Below are positions 7,096 through 15,086 of a stretch of 27,788 nucleotides of DNA, in pieces. This DNA comes from Patescibacteria group bacterium UBA6102 (GTDB lineage: Bacteria > Patescibacteriota > Minisyncoccia > Minisyncoccales > UBA5738), in NCBI GenBank assembly GCA_002423555.1, contig DIWQ01000036.1, positions 1-27,788 of the forward strand, written 5' to 3'. Position 1 is the first letter of the stretch; each line of letters begins with the position of its first letter. The translations under genes were made by a program, and so were the position numbers. The notes beneath the pieces were generated by a model. It was not told the DNA's origin. It worked only from the letters and a program-made list of their open reading frames with translations, and did no database searches.

Positions 7096-9291
7096 ATGGA
7101 AAATTCATCTTCAAGATACAATCCGAAAGAAACGGAGCAAAGAATATATAACGACTGGGAAAAGAAGGGATACTTCAATCCCGACAAATCCAACCCGAGG
7201 GGGAAAAAAGTCTTTTCGGTGGTTTTGCCGCCGCCCAACGTGACCGGCACGTTGCATATGGGGCACGCGCTTAATATCACCATCCAAGACGCGCTGGTGC
7301 GCTATCATCGTATGAAGGGCGAGACCACCGTTTGGATGCCGGGAAGCGATCATGCCGGTATCGGCTTACAAAGCACGCTGGAGAAGAAACTGCGCAAGGA
7401 AGGCGTAAGCCGTTTTGATTTGGGACGTGATGAGTTTATTAAAAAAGCGTGGGAGTGGAAAGAACTTTATGGCAATATTATTTTGAATCAAATTCGCGCC
7501 ATGGGCGCGTCTTGTGATTGGTCGCGGACAAAATTCACCATGGACGAAGATTATGTCAACGCGGTGGAAACGGTTTTCATTCACTATCACCGGCAAGGAT
7601 GGGTTTACCGGGGTCAGCGGGTGGTGAATTGGTGCCCGCGTTGCGGCACTTCAATCTCGGATCTGGAGACTGACTATGTCGCCGAAGCGTCAAAGCTCTG
7701 GCATATAAAATATCCAATCGCTTCGTTTTTGCCAAAAACCAAGGCGGATGAAATCGGCGAATATATTATCGTTGCCACCACGCGGCCGGAAACAATGTTT
7801 GGCGATACCGCCGTGGCGGTCAATCCCAAAGACGAGCGCTATCGGGCGTTAATCGGCAAAAAAGCGGTCCTGCCGGTTGTCGGTCGGGAGATCCCGATCA
7901 TTGCCGACAAATCAATTGATATTGATTTTGGCACCGGCGCGGTCAAAATAACTCCTGCTCATGATTTAAACGATTGGCAAATTGGCCAAAAGCACAAATT
8001 GCCGCTGATCGCGGTGATTGACGAGCGGGGGAAAATGAACGGCAATACTCCCGCGGAATATCAGGGGTTGAAAACCGGCGAGGCAAGGGATAAATTGGCG
8101 GCTCATTTGCAAGAAATCGGTTTATTGGAAAAGATTGAAGATTATGAGCACCAAGTGCCCAAATGCTCCCGGTGTTCGGCGGCGATACAACTGATTCCGT
8201 CAATGCAATGGTTTGTTAAAATGGATGATTTGGCAAGAAAAGCCCTGATTGCCGCGAATTCGGGAAAAATAAAATTCCATCCCAAGCGCTGGGAAAGCAC
8301 CTATCATTCCTGGTTGAAGGAGCCGCGGGACTGGTGCGTGTCGCGCCAATTATGGTGGGGACAGCGCTTGCCGGTTTGGTTTTGCCAAACTGAACCCGAT
8401 AAATATACCGTTGCGAAAAGCGAACCTTCAAAATGTCCGATTTGCGGGAAATGCCGGCCCAAAAGGAGCGAGGATGTGTTTGACACTTGGTTTTCTTCCG
8501 CCTTGTGGCCGTTGGCGGTCTTCGGTTGGCCCAAAAATACCAAGGATCTGAAAAAATTTTATCCGACTTCGGTTTTAACCACGGGCCGCGATATTATCAA
8601 CCTCTGGGTGGCACGGATGGCGTTTTCGGGAATGGAGTTTATGAACAAGGCGCCGTTCGCTCAAGTGATTATCAACGCGATGGTTTTGACCAAAGACGGC
8701 AAAAGAATGTCAAAATCGTTGGGTACCGGCATTGATCCCATGACTTTAATTGAAAAATACGGCACCGACGCCACTCGTTTCGGTTTGGCATGGCAAGTGA
8801 GCGAATCGCAGGATTTGCATTTTAACGAAGACAATATGCTTGCCGGACAAAAATTCTGCAACAAAATTTGGAATGCCTCGCGATTTGTTTGCGGGCAGAT
8901 TGAGGGCGAAAAGAATATATATTCGCTTACCGTAAAACCGAAACCGATAACCTCCGCCGACAAAAAAATTATGGCGGGATTGGCGAAAATTTGCCGATCA
9001 ACCGAAAAAAATATCAACCGTTACGCATTGGGGGCGGCAATCCGCGATCTTTATGATTTTTTCTGGCATGAATTTTGCGATGTTTACATTGAAGCGGCAA
9101 AAAATCAAATTCGCGGCGCGAAAAACAAAACTCAAACCCGAAACACCCAAAAAATCCTGATCTATGTTTTGGCGAATTCCCTCAAACTCCTGCACCCGTT
9201 TATGCCGTTTGTCACCGAAGAACTTTGGCAAGTCCTCCCCCTGAAAACCAAAACCGACCTGATTATTTCCCCCTGGCCCAAAATCGACTAA
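7096..9291 (+). CDS. valS: Valine--tRNA ligase, compact form
   Basis: The enzyme charges tRNA-Val. The class I signature is LHMGHALN (HMGH at 54-57) after PPPNVTGT, and the KMSKS loop reads GKRMSKS (535-541). The CP1 editing domain is present: ATTRPETMFGDTAVAVNP and FGTGAVKITPAHDLND. Cysteine pairs at CPRCG, CSRCSA and CPICGK suggest zinc-binding knuckles. At 731 residues it is much shorter than E. coli ValRS (~950): the sequence stops after the anticodon-binding helices (FMPFVTEELWQVLP) and lacks the C-terminal coiled coil. No Shine-Dalgarno is seen. It starts 40 nt after the histidine kinase. Confidence 0.96.
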   Translation: MENSSSRYNPKETEQRIYNDWEKKGYFNPDKSNPRGKKVFSVVLPPPNVTGTLHMGHALNITIQDALVRYHRMKGETTVWMPGSDHAGIGLQSTLEKKLRKEGVSRFDLGRDEFIKKAWEWKELYGNIILNQIRAMGASCDWSRTKFTMDEDYVNAVETVFIHYHRQGWVYRGQRVVNWCPRCGTSISDLETDYVAEASKLWHIKYPIASFLPKTKADEIGEYIIVATTRPETMFGDTAVAVNPKDERYRALIGKKAVLPVVGREIPIIADKSIDIDFGTGAVKITPAHDLNDWQIGQKHKLPLIAVIDERGKMNGNTPAEYQGLKTGEARDKLAAHLQEIGLLEKIEDYEHQVPKCSRCSAAIQLIPSMQWFVKMDDLARKALIAANSGKIKFHPKRWESTYHSWLKEPRDWCVSRQLWWGQRLPVWFCQTEPDKYTVAKSEPSKCPICGKCRPKRSEDVFDTWFSSALWPLAVFGWPKNTKDLKKFYPTSVLTTGRDIINLWVARMAFSGMEFMNKAPFAQVIINAMVLTKDGKRMSKSLGTGIDPMTLIEKYGTDATRFGLAWQVSESQDLHFNEDNMLAGQKFCNKIWNASRFVCGQIEGEKNIYSLTVKPKPITSADKKIMAGLAKICRSTEKNINRYALGAAIRDLYDFFWHEFCDVYIEAAKNQIRGAKNKTQTRNTQKILIYVLANSLKLLHPFMPFVTEELWQVLPLKTKTDLIISPWPKID

Positions 9292-9300
9292 AAATAAAAA

Positions 9301-9990
9301 ATGAGATTTGAAAACATTGCAACAAGCTTGGAGAATGATCCAGAATATCAAAAACGGCTTGAAAAATGGGAAGAAACGGAAAAATATTTTAGCGGATCGG
9401 GGAATAAAGATGACGAAGATGATGACGAAGATTTTTATGGATCTGATGATTCTTTTTCCTTTTATGAAGAAGAATCATGGATAGATAAAAAAATAAAGGA
9501 ATTGGTCGTTGGGTTGACTCTTTTTGGCGTTAAAACAATTTTTTCATGCGAGGGGCATTCTGACGGAGTTTATAGCGAAGATGATTATACGCTTAAGGGC
9601 GCTTGGCATATTCCATTTGTTGCTTTTGACCTTGGCGTTGATCTTAAATATCCTTACGGGGAAAAAGATTGGCAAGAAAAAGAAAAAAAAGAGCAAGAGA
9701 TAATTGACCAAATACAACTGTTGATAGATGAGTTTTACCGAGATTGTGAAGTTCTGCCGGAGATTAGGGTGCGACTTCAGAAAATAGAAGCACGCCACCT
9801 TTATGATTGCGTAATCACTACGAGCGAATTGGAAGACCAGGGGAGAGAGAGCACTCCGGGAGTGCAAGATTATGACGAGGCGGAACGGATTGCAGAAGAA
9901 AAATTAGAAAAAGAACAGCAAGAAATTTTGAAGTTTAGCGAATTTCTGAAGAAAAAATATTTGGAAACTGGATTCATTTATGAAGATTAA
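9301..9990 (+). CDS. Acidic hypothetical protein with an FSCEGH motif
   Basis: A 229-residue soluble protein with no signal peptide. It opens with a strongly acidic low-complexity stretch (NKDDEDDDEDFYGSDD, about residues 35-50), then a core with GVKTIFSCEGHSDGVYSEDD and WHIPFVAFDLGVDL, and ends in a charged coiled-coil-like helix (residues ~185-222). The S-C-E-G-H sequence with following acidic residues resembles a possible metal- or nucleophile-containing site, but I do not recognise the family. It follows valS by 9 nt and overlaps the radC start by 11 nt, so translation of the two is probably coupled. The A-rich codon choice differs somewhat from its GC-richer neighbours, which could point to later acquisition. 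Confidence 0.75.
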   Translation: MRFENIATSLENDPEYQKRLEKWEETEKYFSGSGNKDDEDDDEDFYGSDDSFSFYEEESWIDKKIKELVVGLTLFGVKTIFSCEGHSDGVYSEDDYTLKGAWHIPFVAFDLGVDLKYPYGEKDWQEKEKKEQEIIDQIQLLIDEFYRDCEVLPEIRVRLQKIEARHLYDCVITTSELEDQGRESTPGVQDYDEAERIAEEKLEKEQQEILKFSEFLKKKYLETGFIYED

Positions 9991-10639
9991 GGATTTGGCG
10001 AAAGTTGATCGGCCGCGGGAGAAATTGGAAAAATATGGCCCGGAAAAACTGGCAACCGCTGAATTAATGGCGGTGCTTTTGGGTTCGGGGATTAAGGGGC
10101 TGAATGTGGTGGAGCTGTCAAGAAAAATCGTGAGATTGATTGCTAAAAACGGCGCGGAAAAAATCAAGCTGGAAGATTTGCTCAAAGAAAAAGGCCTGGG
10201 AAAGGCAAAAGCGTTGCAGATAATCGCGGCGTTGGAATTTGGCCGGCGGATGCGCCCGGATAAAAAACCGGAAATTTTGTCACCCGAAGACGTTTGGAAA
10301 TTGTGCGTTGACTTTCGCGCTTCCAAAAAGGAACATTTCGCGGTCTTTTATCTGGACACCGCCAACGCGCTGATTGAACGGCGAATAATTTCCATTGGCA
10401 CGCTCAACGCCAGCTTGGTGCATCCGCGCGAAGTGTTTGAACCGGCGATTGCTCTTTGCGCCGCGGGAATAATCGCGGCGCATAATCATCCCAGCGGTAA
10501 TGTTGAGCCCTCCCAAGATGACTTGGCGATCACCAAAAGATTGGCCGAAGCCGGCAAAATTATGGGCATCGGATTAACCGATCACGTCATTCTTGGCAAA
10601 AATGAATTTTTAAGTTTCAAAAATAAAGGATTAATTTAA
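9980..10639 (+). CDS. radC: RadC/UPF0758 family JAB-domain protein
   Basis: The N-terminal third (residues ~8-90) is a helix-hairpin-helix region (EKGLGKAKALQIIAALEFGRR), and the rest is an MPN/JAB metalloprotease-like domain with the motif HNHPSG (168-173) and the distal Asp180, the expected zinc ligands. Length of 219 residues is typical. Despite the name, a DNA repair role is not established for the family. The start overlaps the end of the acidic gene; the conserved IKDLAKVDRPREKL beginning supports the ATG at 9980. A small hypothetical gene begins 1 nt after its stop. Confidence 0.93.
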   Translation: MKIKDLAKVDRPREKLEKYGPEKLATAELMAVLLGSGIKGLNVVELSRKIVRLIAKNGAEKIKLEDLLKEKGLGKAKALQIIAALEFGRRMRPDKKPEILSPEDVWKLCVDFRASKKEHFAVFYLDTANALIERRIISIGTLNASLVHPREVFEPAIALCAAGIIAAHNHPSGNVEPSQDDLAITKRLAEAGKIMGIGLTDHVILGKNEFLSFKNKGLI

Positions 10640-10640
10640 A

Positions 10641-10922
10641 ATGACTAACAAAAATTATAAGCAAAAAACGGATTGCGGATCAATCGCGGCGGACGGGGAG
10701 TCGCCAATGGTTTGGTTTGTTCGCGATTTAAACAATCGCGCCGACCGCATCAAACATTTGGAGTTTCATATTGAGCGTGGCGATTATTTCGCGGTTCTGG
10801 CGACAATTATTAACATTGCTTTCAGAGAATCGGATTTTGAGAAAGATAAAATATTTTCCAAACTCTACGAAGATCTCCAATACCTCCAAGAAAACTACAA
10901 TATCGTCAAAAAGAAACTATAA
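10641..10922 (+). CDS. Small hypothetical protein, 93 aa
   Basis: A soluble, mostly helical protein with the core MVWFVRDLNNRADRIKHLEF and ERGDYFAVLATIINIAF, and a charged C-terminal helix. No family recognised. It begins directly after the radC stop codon, which suggests cotranscription with radC and the acidic gene. A methionine at residue 23 is an alternative start. Confidence that it is translated rests on the tight spacing and a plausible amino-acid composition. Confidence 0.6.
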   Translation: MTNKNYKQKTDCGSIAADGESPMVWFVRDLNNRADRIKHLEFHIERGDYFAVLATIINIAFRESDFEKDKIFSKLYEDLQYLQENYNIVKKKL

Positions 10923-10949
10923 ACCATTCGTTAGCATATTTTCCTCTGT

Positions 10950-10986
10950 CAAAACAATGGAATGGTTCGCCCGAAGGGTGGAATGG
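10950..10986 (+). repeat. Dispersed direct repeat, copy 1
   Basis: Contains an exact 25-bp core (10962-10986) shared with copy 2, beginning ATGGTTCGCCCGAAGG and ending GTGGAATGG. The similarity extends upstream through CAAAACA with a small gap. As RNA the core can form the stem UUCGCCC / GGGUGGA around a GAA loop, using G-U pairs. Confidence 0.8.
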
Positions 10987-10997
10987 ATTTGTGATTA

Positions 10998-11006
10998 TGT
11001 TAGAAT
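10998..11006 (+). promoter_or_regulatory. Possible extended -10 promoter of the HTH gene
   Basis: TGTTAGAAT is an extended -10 box (TGn plus 5 of 6 matches to TATAAT). The predicted start near 11013 gives a leader of about 31 nt. No good -35 is seen; the -35 position falls at the end of repeat copy 1. Confidence 0.4.
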
Positions 11007-11043
11007 TGAAGTTGGGAATAGCTGAAAATAAGTTAAAAATCAA

Positions 11044-11310
11044 ATGAAAAAACTTGAAAAAACTTTGAGGGCGTTTGCCAATGCCAGTCGGCTCAAAATT
11101 TTGAAATATCTTTTGAGCCGCCGCGACGGTGCGTCGGTGGGGATGATCAAGGACGCGTCCGGATGCTCCTATAAAGCCGCGTCAAAACATTTGGCGATTT
11201 TATTTGCCAATGATATTGTGGATCGCGAACAATCGGGCTATGCGGTTAATTATCGCATTGCCGACAATCCGCGCCCGGAGATCGCCGCCTTGCTCCAATT
11301 ATTGCGCTGA
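11044..11310 (+). CDS. ArsR-type winged-helix transcription regulator, 88 aa
   Basis: A single winged helix-turn-helix domain: LRAFANASRLKILKYLLSRR is the typical N-terminal ArsR helix pair, CSYKAASKHLAILFANDIV the recognition helix region, and DREQSGYAVNYRIAD the wing. At 88 residues it is close to the minimum for the family and has one Cys (about residue 41), so metal sensing by the classic CxC motif is unlikely. It stands alone between two copies of a direct repeat, with no obvious partner gene. The target operator is unknown. Confidence 0.85.
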   Translation: MKKLEKTLRAFANASRLKILKYLLSRRDGASVGMIKDASGCSYKAASKHLAILFANDIVDREQSGYAVNYRIADNPRPEIAALLQLLR

Positions 11311-11365
11311 TTTTTGCTTCAACTTGATTAATCCTGTTTTTCCTCAGCATTTTCTTAATCTGTGC

Positions 11366-11401
11366 CAAAACATAGGATGGTTCGCCCGAAGGGTGGAATG
11401 G
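11366..11401 (+). repeat. Dispersed direct repeat, copy 2
   Basis: Second copy in the same orientation, with the exact 25-bp core at 11377-11401. It lies 415 bp from copy 1, the two copies bracketing the HTH gene, and runs directly into the G-rich tract before aspS. Confidence 0.8.
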
Positions 11402-11407
11402 TTTGGC

Positions 11408-11454
11408 GGGGGGCGGTGTCGGGGGTAGCGGGGGATGTCGGGGAGATGGCGGGG
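11408..11454 (+). promoter_or_regulatory. G-quadruplex-forming motif upstream of aspS
   Basis: Five runs of 4-6 G (11408-11413, 11421-11425, 11430-11434, 11440-11443, 11451-11454) are separated by loops of 7, 4, 5 and 7 nt, satisfying the G3+N1-7 rule with one run to spare. Two more G runs follow near 11469-11496. The motif is on the coding strand, about 95-140 nt before the aspS ATG. Formation and role are untested. Confidence 0.65.
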
Positions 11455-11534
11455 CGTGTTGAAAAATGGGGGGAAATGGAGTAGGATGATGGGGTAGAAC
11501 GACAAAGTAGAATTAATTTATTCATTGAAACAAT

Positions 11535-11540
11535 TATATT
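11535..11540 (+). promoter_or_regulatory. Possible -10 box of aspS giving a leaderless start
   Basis: TATATT matches TATAAT at 5 of 6 positions and ends 6 nt before the ATG at 11547, so transcription would start at or next to the start codon. The -35 is weak (TTAATT near 11513). Confidence 0.35.
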
Positions 11541-11546
11541 GATACT

Positions 11547-12962
11547 ATGGATATGGAAAAACAATTGCCGAGAACAATGATTGGCCAAACGCCCGGGCTT
11601 GTCGGGTGGAATGTGCGCTTGTGCGGCTGGGTGCAGACGGTGCGTGCTCATGGCAAGCTGATTTTTTTTGATTTGCGTGATGCCAGCGGGGTGATCCAGT
11701 CGGTGGTCTTTCCGAAGGCGCCGTTTTTTGATTTGGCCAAAGAAGTGCGTCCCGAGTGGGTGGTGGAATTTTGCGGTATTGTTAACGAGCGCCCGGAAAA
11801 AATGAAAAACGACAAGATCTCCACCGGCGGCGTAGAGATTGTCATTGACGAGCTGAAAGTTTTATCAAGGGCGCAAACGTTACCTATTGCCGTTGACGGT
11901 GACGGTTATGAGATCGGTGAAGATAACCGGCTCAAATACCGCTACTTGGATTTGCGCCGTCCGCGCCTGCGCCGCAATCTGGTGATGCGCCATAAAGTGG
12001 TCAATCATTTGCGCCAATTTTTGTCCGCGAGAAATTTTGTGGAAGTGGAAACGCCGATATTGACCAAATCCACTCCCGAAGGCGCGCGCGATTTTCTGGT
12101 ACCGGCGCGCTTGCAGAAAGGAAGTTTTTACGCTTTGCCGCAAAGCCCCCAACAATACAAACAATTGCTGATGGTCGCCGGACTGGAACGTTATTTTCAA
12201 GTGGCGCGCTGTTTGCGCGATGAAGACCCGCGGGCGGACCGGCAAGCGGAGCACACGCAATTGGATATTGAGATGTCGTTTGCCGACGAAGCGGAAATTT
12301 TAGCTTTGGCCGAAGAGATGTTCGCGGGAATGGTAAAAGGACTGTTTCCGCAAAAGAAAATTACCAAAATTCCGTTTCCCCGTTTGACGTATAAGGAAGC
12401 GATGGAGCGATACGGCACCGACAAGCCCGATCTGCGCGAAAACAAAAATGATCCCGACGAACTGGCGTTTTGCTTTGTCACCGAATTTCCGATGTTTGAA
12501 TGGCTTGAGGGGGACAAGAGATGGAACGCGATGCATCATCCTTTTACTATGCCGCGGGAAAACGACCCGGAACGAATAAAAACGGAGCCGGAAAAAATTT
12601 TGGCGTGGCAATATGACATGGCGCTGAACGGCTTTGAAATATTCTCGGGCAGTTTGCGCAATACCGATATGGAAACTTTTTCGGCGATTTTTGAAGTTTT
12701 GGGGCATTCGCCGGAAGAAACCAGAAAACAATTTCCGCATTACTTTGAAGCGTTTTCCTATGGCGTGCCGCCACACGGAGGCATGGCGCCGGGGATAGAT
12801 CGTCTGATGGCGGTTTTACTGGGCGAACCGAATATCCGCGAAGTGATGGCATTTCCCAAAACGGGGGACAATCGCGACTTAATGCTAAGCTCTCCATCGC
12901 CGGTTGACGCGGTTCAATTGGAAGAACTCGGTTTGACGATTCTTAAAAAGAAAAGTTGTTGA
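11547..12962 (+). CDS. aspS: Aspartate--tRNA ligase lacking the bacterial GAD domain
   Basis: A class IIb synthetase. The N-terminal OB fold (residues ~20-110, VRLCGWVQTVRAHGKLIFFD) binds the anticodon. Motif 1 is at ~145-172, motif 2 includes FQVARCLRDEDPRADRQAEH (217-236), and motif 3 is GGMAPGIDRLMAVLLG (411-426). Sequence details are bacterial in type. However, the ~120-140-residue GAD domain that bacterial AspRS carries between motifs 2 and 3 is missing: YGTDKPDLRENKNDPDELAF passes straight on to the FPMFEW segment (about 289-319). This explains 471 residues against ~590 in E. coli. The start could also be Met3. It follows a G-rich leader and is 1 nt from the carboxypeptidase gene. Whether it also charges tRNA-Asn cannot be told. 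Confidence 0.94.
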   Translation: MDMEKQLPRTMIGQTPGLVGWNVRLCGWVQTVRAHGKLIFFDLRDASGVIQSVVFPKAPFFDLAKEVRPEWVVEFCGIVNERPEKMKNDKISTGGVEIVIDELKVLSRAQTLPIAVDGDGYEIGEDNRLKYRYLDLRRPRLRRNLVMRHKVVNHLRQFLSARNFVEVETPILTKSTPEGARDFLVPARLQKGSFYALPQSPQQYKQLLMVAGLERYFQVARCLRDEDPRADRQAEHTQLDIEMSFADEAEILALAEEMFAGMVKGLFPQKKITKIPFPRLTYKEAMERYGTDKPDLRENKNDPDELAFCFVTEFPMFEWLEGDKRWNAMHHPFTMPRENDPERIKTEPEKILAWQYDMALNGFEIFSGSLRNTDMETFSAIFEVLGHSPEETRKQFPHYFEAFSYGVPPHGGMAPGIDRLMAVLLGEPNIREVMAFPKTGDNRDLMLSSPSPVDAVQLEELGLTILKKKSC

Positions 12963-12963
12963 A

Positions 12964-13929
12964 ATGATCAGGCCATATATTTCTTTGCCATTACCGCCCA
13001 AGAAGCGGGCGAAAAAACGAAATTCCATTGCCAGAAGGTGGTTTGGCTTTGCTGTCGCTTTGGTCTTCGGCGGCGGAGTCTGCTGGGCGATTGACTGCGG
13101 CCAGGTGAAGCTGGAAAATTATCTCTACGCGCAGATCTCCGCGCCGATAAGAGAAATCGTGATTGTTTCACCGCCATTCAGGCCCACAATGGAACTGGAA
13201 GCTAAAGCGGCGTTGTGTTCTCGCGCCAGCGCGGCGGGAAGAGAAAAAATGATTTTTGAAAAAAACGCCGATGAAATATTGCCCATTGCTTCATTGACAA
13301 AACTGATGACTGCCAGAGTGGTTTTGGAAAATCCCGAAATTTACAATCCTTCAAGAATTGTTTTTATTAGCGCCGCGGCGGCCGGACAACCCGACGTGCC
13401 GGTTTCCGGCAATCTGTTCTTCGGGGAAATCCGCACCGTCAGAGAATTGCTTGATTTGATGCTTTTTTATTCCAGCAACGATGCGGCTTGGGTGCTGGCG
13501 GAATTAATGGGCGAGAACGAATTTGTGGACGCGATGAACCGCGCCGCCGGCGAGATTGGGCTTTCGGACACCAAATTTTTCAATGCCACCGGATTGGATT
13601 TGGACGACGGCCGGTTCAATCATTCCACGGCGCGGGATTTGCTCGCGTTCTCCAAGAATATTTTGGAGTTCCATCCTGAAATTTTTGCCACTACCAAAAC
13701 CCCGGGATTTTACCGCACGCAAAACGGAATTTTTGATTTTGCGCTATGGGAAGGCCAAACTTTGGTTGGCGGTAAAACCGGCTATACCGAAAAGGCGGGG
13801 GGATGTATGATTGCAGTGTTTGACGGCGCGAACGGATGGCGCCACATCGGCGTTTTGCTGGGATCGGCGAACGCCGAAAGCCGTGTGGCCGAAATGCAAA
13901 AAATCGTGAATTTCAGCAATAATTATTAG
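12964..13929 (+). CDS. D-alanyl-D-alanine carboxypeptidase (PBP5/S11 family)
   Basis: A penicillin-binding-type serine peptidase that removes the terminal D-Ala of peptidoglycan stems outside the membrane. The three active-site motifs are visible: SLTK (Ser110, Lys113), SSN (170-172) and KTG (271-273). A basic stretch (PPKKRAKKRN) followed by a hydrophobic segment (residues ~26-43) is an N-terminal membrane anchor or signal. There is no C-terminal PBP5 anchor domain: the protein ends soon after the catalytic fold, at 321 residues. It starts 1 nt after aspS and ends 8 nt before mraY, so it belongs to the cell-wall transcript. dacA is the closest known name, but the specific paralogue is not certain. 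Confidence 0.92.
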   Translation: MIRPYISLPLPPKKRAKKRNSIARRWFGFAVALVFGGGVCWAIDCGQVKLENYLYAQISAPIREIVIVSPPFRPTMELEAKAALCSRASAAGREKMIFEKNADEILPIASLTKLMTARVVLENPEIYNPSRIVFISAAAAGQPDVPVSGNLFFGEIRTVRELLDLMLFYSSNDAAWVLAELMGENEFVDAMNRAAGEIGLSDTKFFNATGLDLDDGRFNHSTARDLLAFSKNILEFHPEIFATTKTPGFYRTQNGIFDFALWEGQTLVGGKTGYTEKAGGCMIAVFDGANGWRHIGVLLGSANAESRVAEMQKIVNFSNNY

Positions 13930-13937
13930 CGATTTTT

Positions 13938-15047
13938 ATGACACTATTCACTTTCAATATCATCCGCATGCTGATTTTTACCGCGGTCACTTCCATCATC
14001 GCGTTTCTGGCCGCGCCTCGTTTGATCGTTTTTTTGCGCCGCGTTAAATTTTGGAAAAAAAACGCTCGCCAAAAAACCATCACCGGCGAAGAAGCTTCGG
14101 TTTTCCATTCTCTGCACAAAGAGCGGGAAACTTCGGTGCCGCGCGGCGGTGGATTGTTAATCTGGACATCAGTCCTGCTGGTGGCGTTGTTCTTTTCAAT
14201 GGTTTCTGCGGCACCTGATTGGATTTGGCAAAATTTGGGTATCAGCGCGCCGTGGTGGTTCGTTTTGCTTGATTTTTTGTCGCGCGAACAAGTTTGGCTT
14301 CCGCTGTTTGCGCTGGTGGTGGGATCACTGATCGGGCTGGCCGACGATATTTTAACCGTTTACGGCGGCGGCAAGTATATCGGCGGCGGCATCACCTTCA
14401 AGCGCCGCCTGCTGGCGGTGGCGATCATCGGATTGGTGGGCGGCTGGTGGTTCTACGAGAAACTGGGCTATGAAACAATGCATATTCCTTTGGCGGGCGA
14501 TTTTCCCGGCGGCATTGATATTTTCATTGGCTGGTTCTACATTCCGCTTTTTGTCATTGTGATGCTGGCCTCCTGGGCCGGCGGCGTGATTGACGGCCTG
14601 GACGGTTTGGCCGGCGGCGCGTTCGTTTCCATCTTTGCGGCGTTTGCACTGATTGCTTTTTCGCAGGGAAAAGCGGACCTGGCGACTTTTTGCGCGATTA
14701 TTTGCGGCGCGCTGTTCGCGTTTTTGTGGTTTAATATTCCGCCGGCAAAATTTTATATGGGCGAAACCGGCGCTTTGGGGCTCACTTCGGCGATGGCGGT
14801 GGCGGCATTCCTGACGGATTCGGTGGTGGTGCTACCGGTAATCGCGGGATTGCTGGTGATAGAGGCGGGATCGGTGATTGTCCAGTTGGCGCACAAGAAA
14901 ATCTTGAAAAGAAAACTCTGGCTTTCCACGCCGATACATCATCATTTTGAGGCGGTTGGCTGGCCGGCGCACAGTGTGACGATGCGTTTTTGGATTTTAG
15001 GAATTATTTTTGCCGCGGTGGGGGTGGCGATCCGTTTAATGGGGTAA
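13938..15047 (+). CDS. mraY: Phospho-N-acetylmuramoyl-pentapeptide-transferase
   Basis: MraY transfers phospho-MurNAc-pentapeptide from UDP to undecaprenyl phosphate, forming lipid I in the inner membrane. About ten hydrophobic spans are present. SVPRGGG (66-72), LIGLADDILT with Asp136-Asp137, IDGLDGLAGG (218-227), YMGETGALGLT and the STPIHHHFE loop are the family landmarks. In the region normally reading N-x-x-DGLDGLA the conserved Asn is replaced (AGGVIDGLDGLA), an oddity worth checking. The length of 369 residues is normal. It lies 8 nt after the carboxypeptidase and 39 nt before murL. Confidence 0.95.
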   Translation: MTLFTFNIIRMLIFTAVTSIIAFLAAPRLIVFLRRVKFWKKNARQKTITGEEASVFHSLHKERETSVPRGGGLLIWTSVLLVALFFSMVSAAPDWIWQNLGISAPWWFVLLDFLSREQVWLPLFALVVGSLIGLADDILTVYGGGKYIGGGITFKRRLLAVAIIGLVGGWWFYEKLGYETMHIPLAGDFPGGIDIFIGWFYIPLFVIVMLASWAGGVIDGLDGLAGGAFVSIFAAFALIAFSQGKADLATFCAIICGALFAFLWFNIPPAKFYMGETGALGLTSAMAVAAFLTDSVVVLPVIAGLLVIEAGSVIVQLAHKKILKRKLWLSTPIHHHFEAVGWPAHSVTMRFWILGIIFAAVGVAIRLMG

Positions 15048-15086
15048 GAGGTTGGATATTCCACTGAAGATACCATCCATAAACTG

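Noticed and set aside
11355..11651. Antisense frame across the G-rich tract
   Set aside because: It is a low-complexity Pro/Ser/Thr-rich reading of the repeat and G tract and overlaps the aspS start; no support as a gene.
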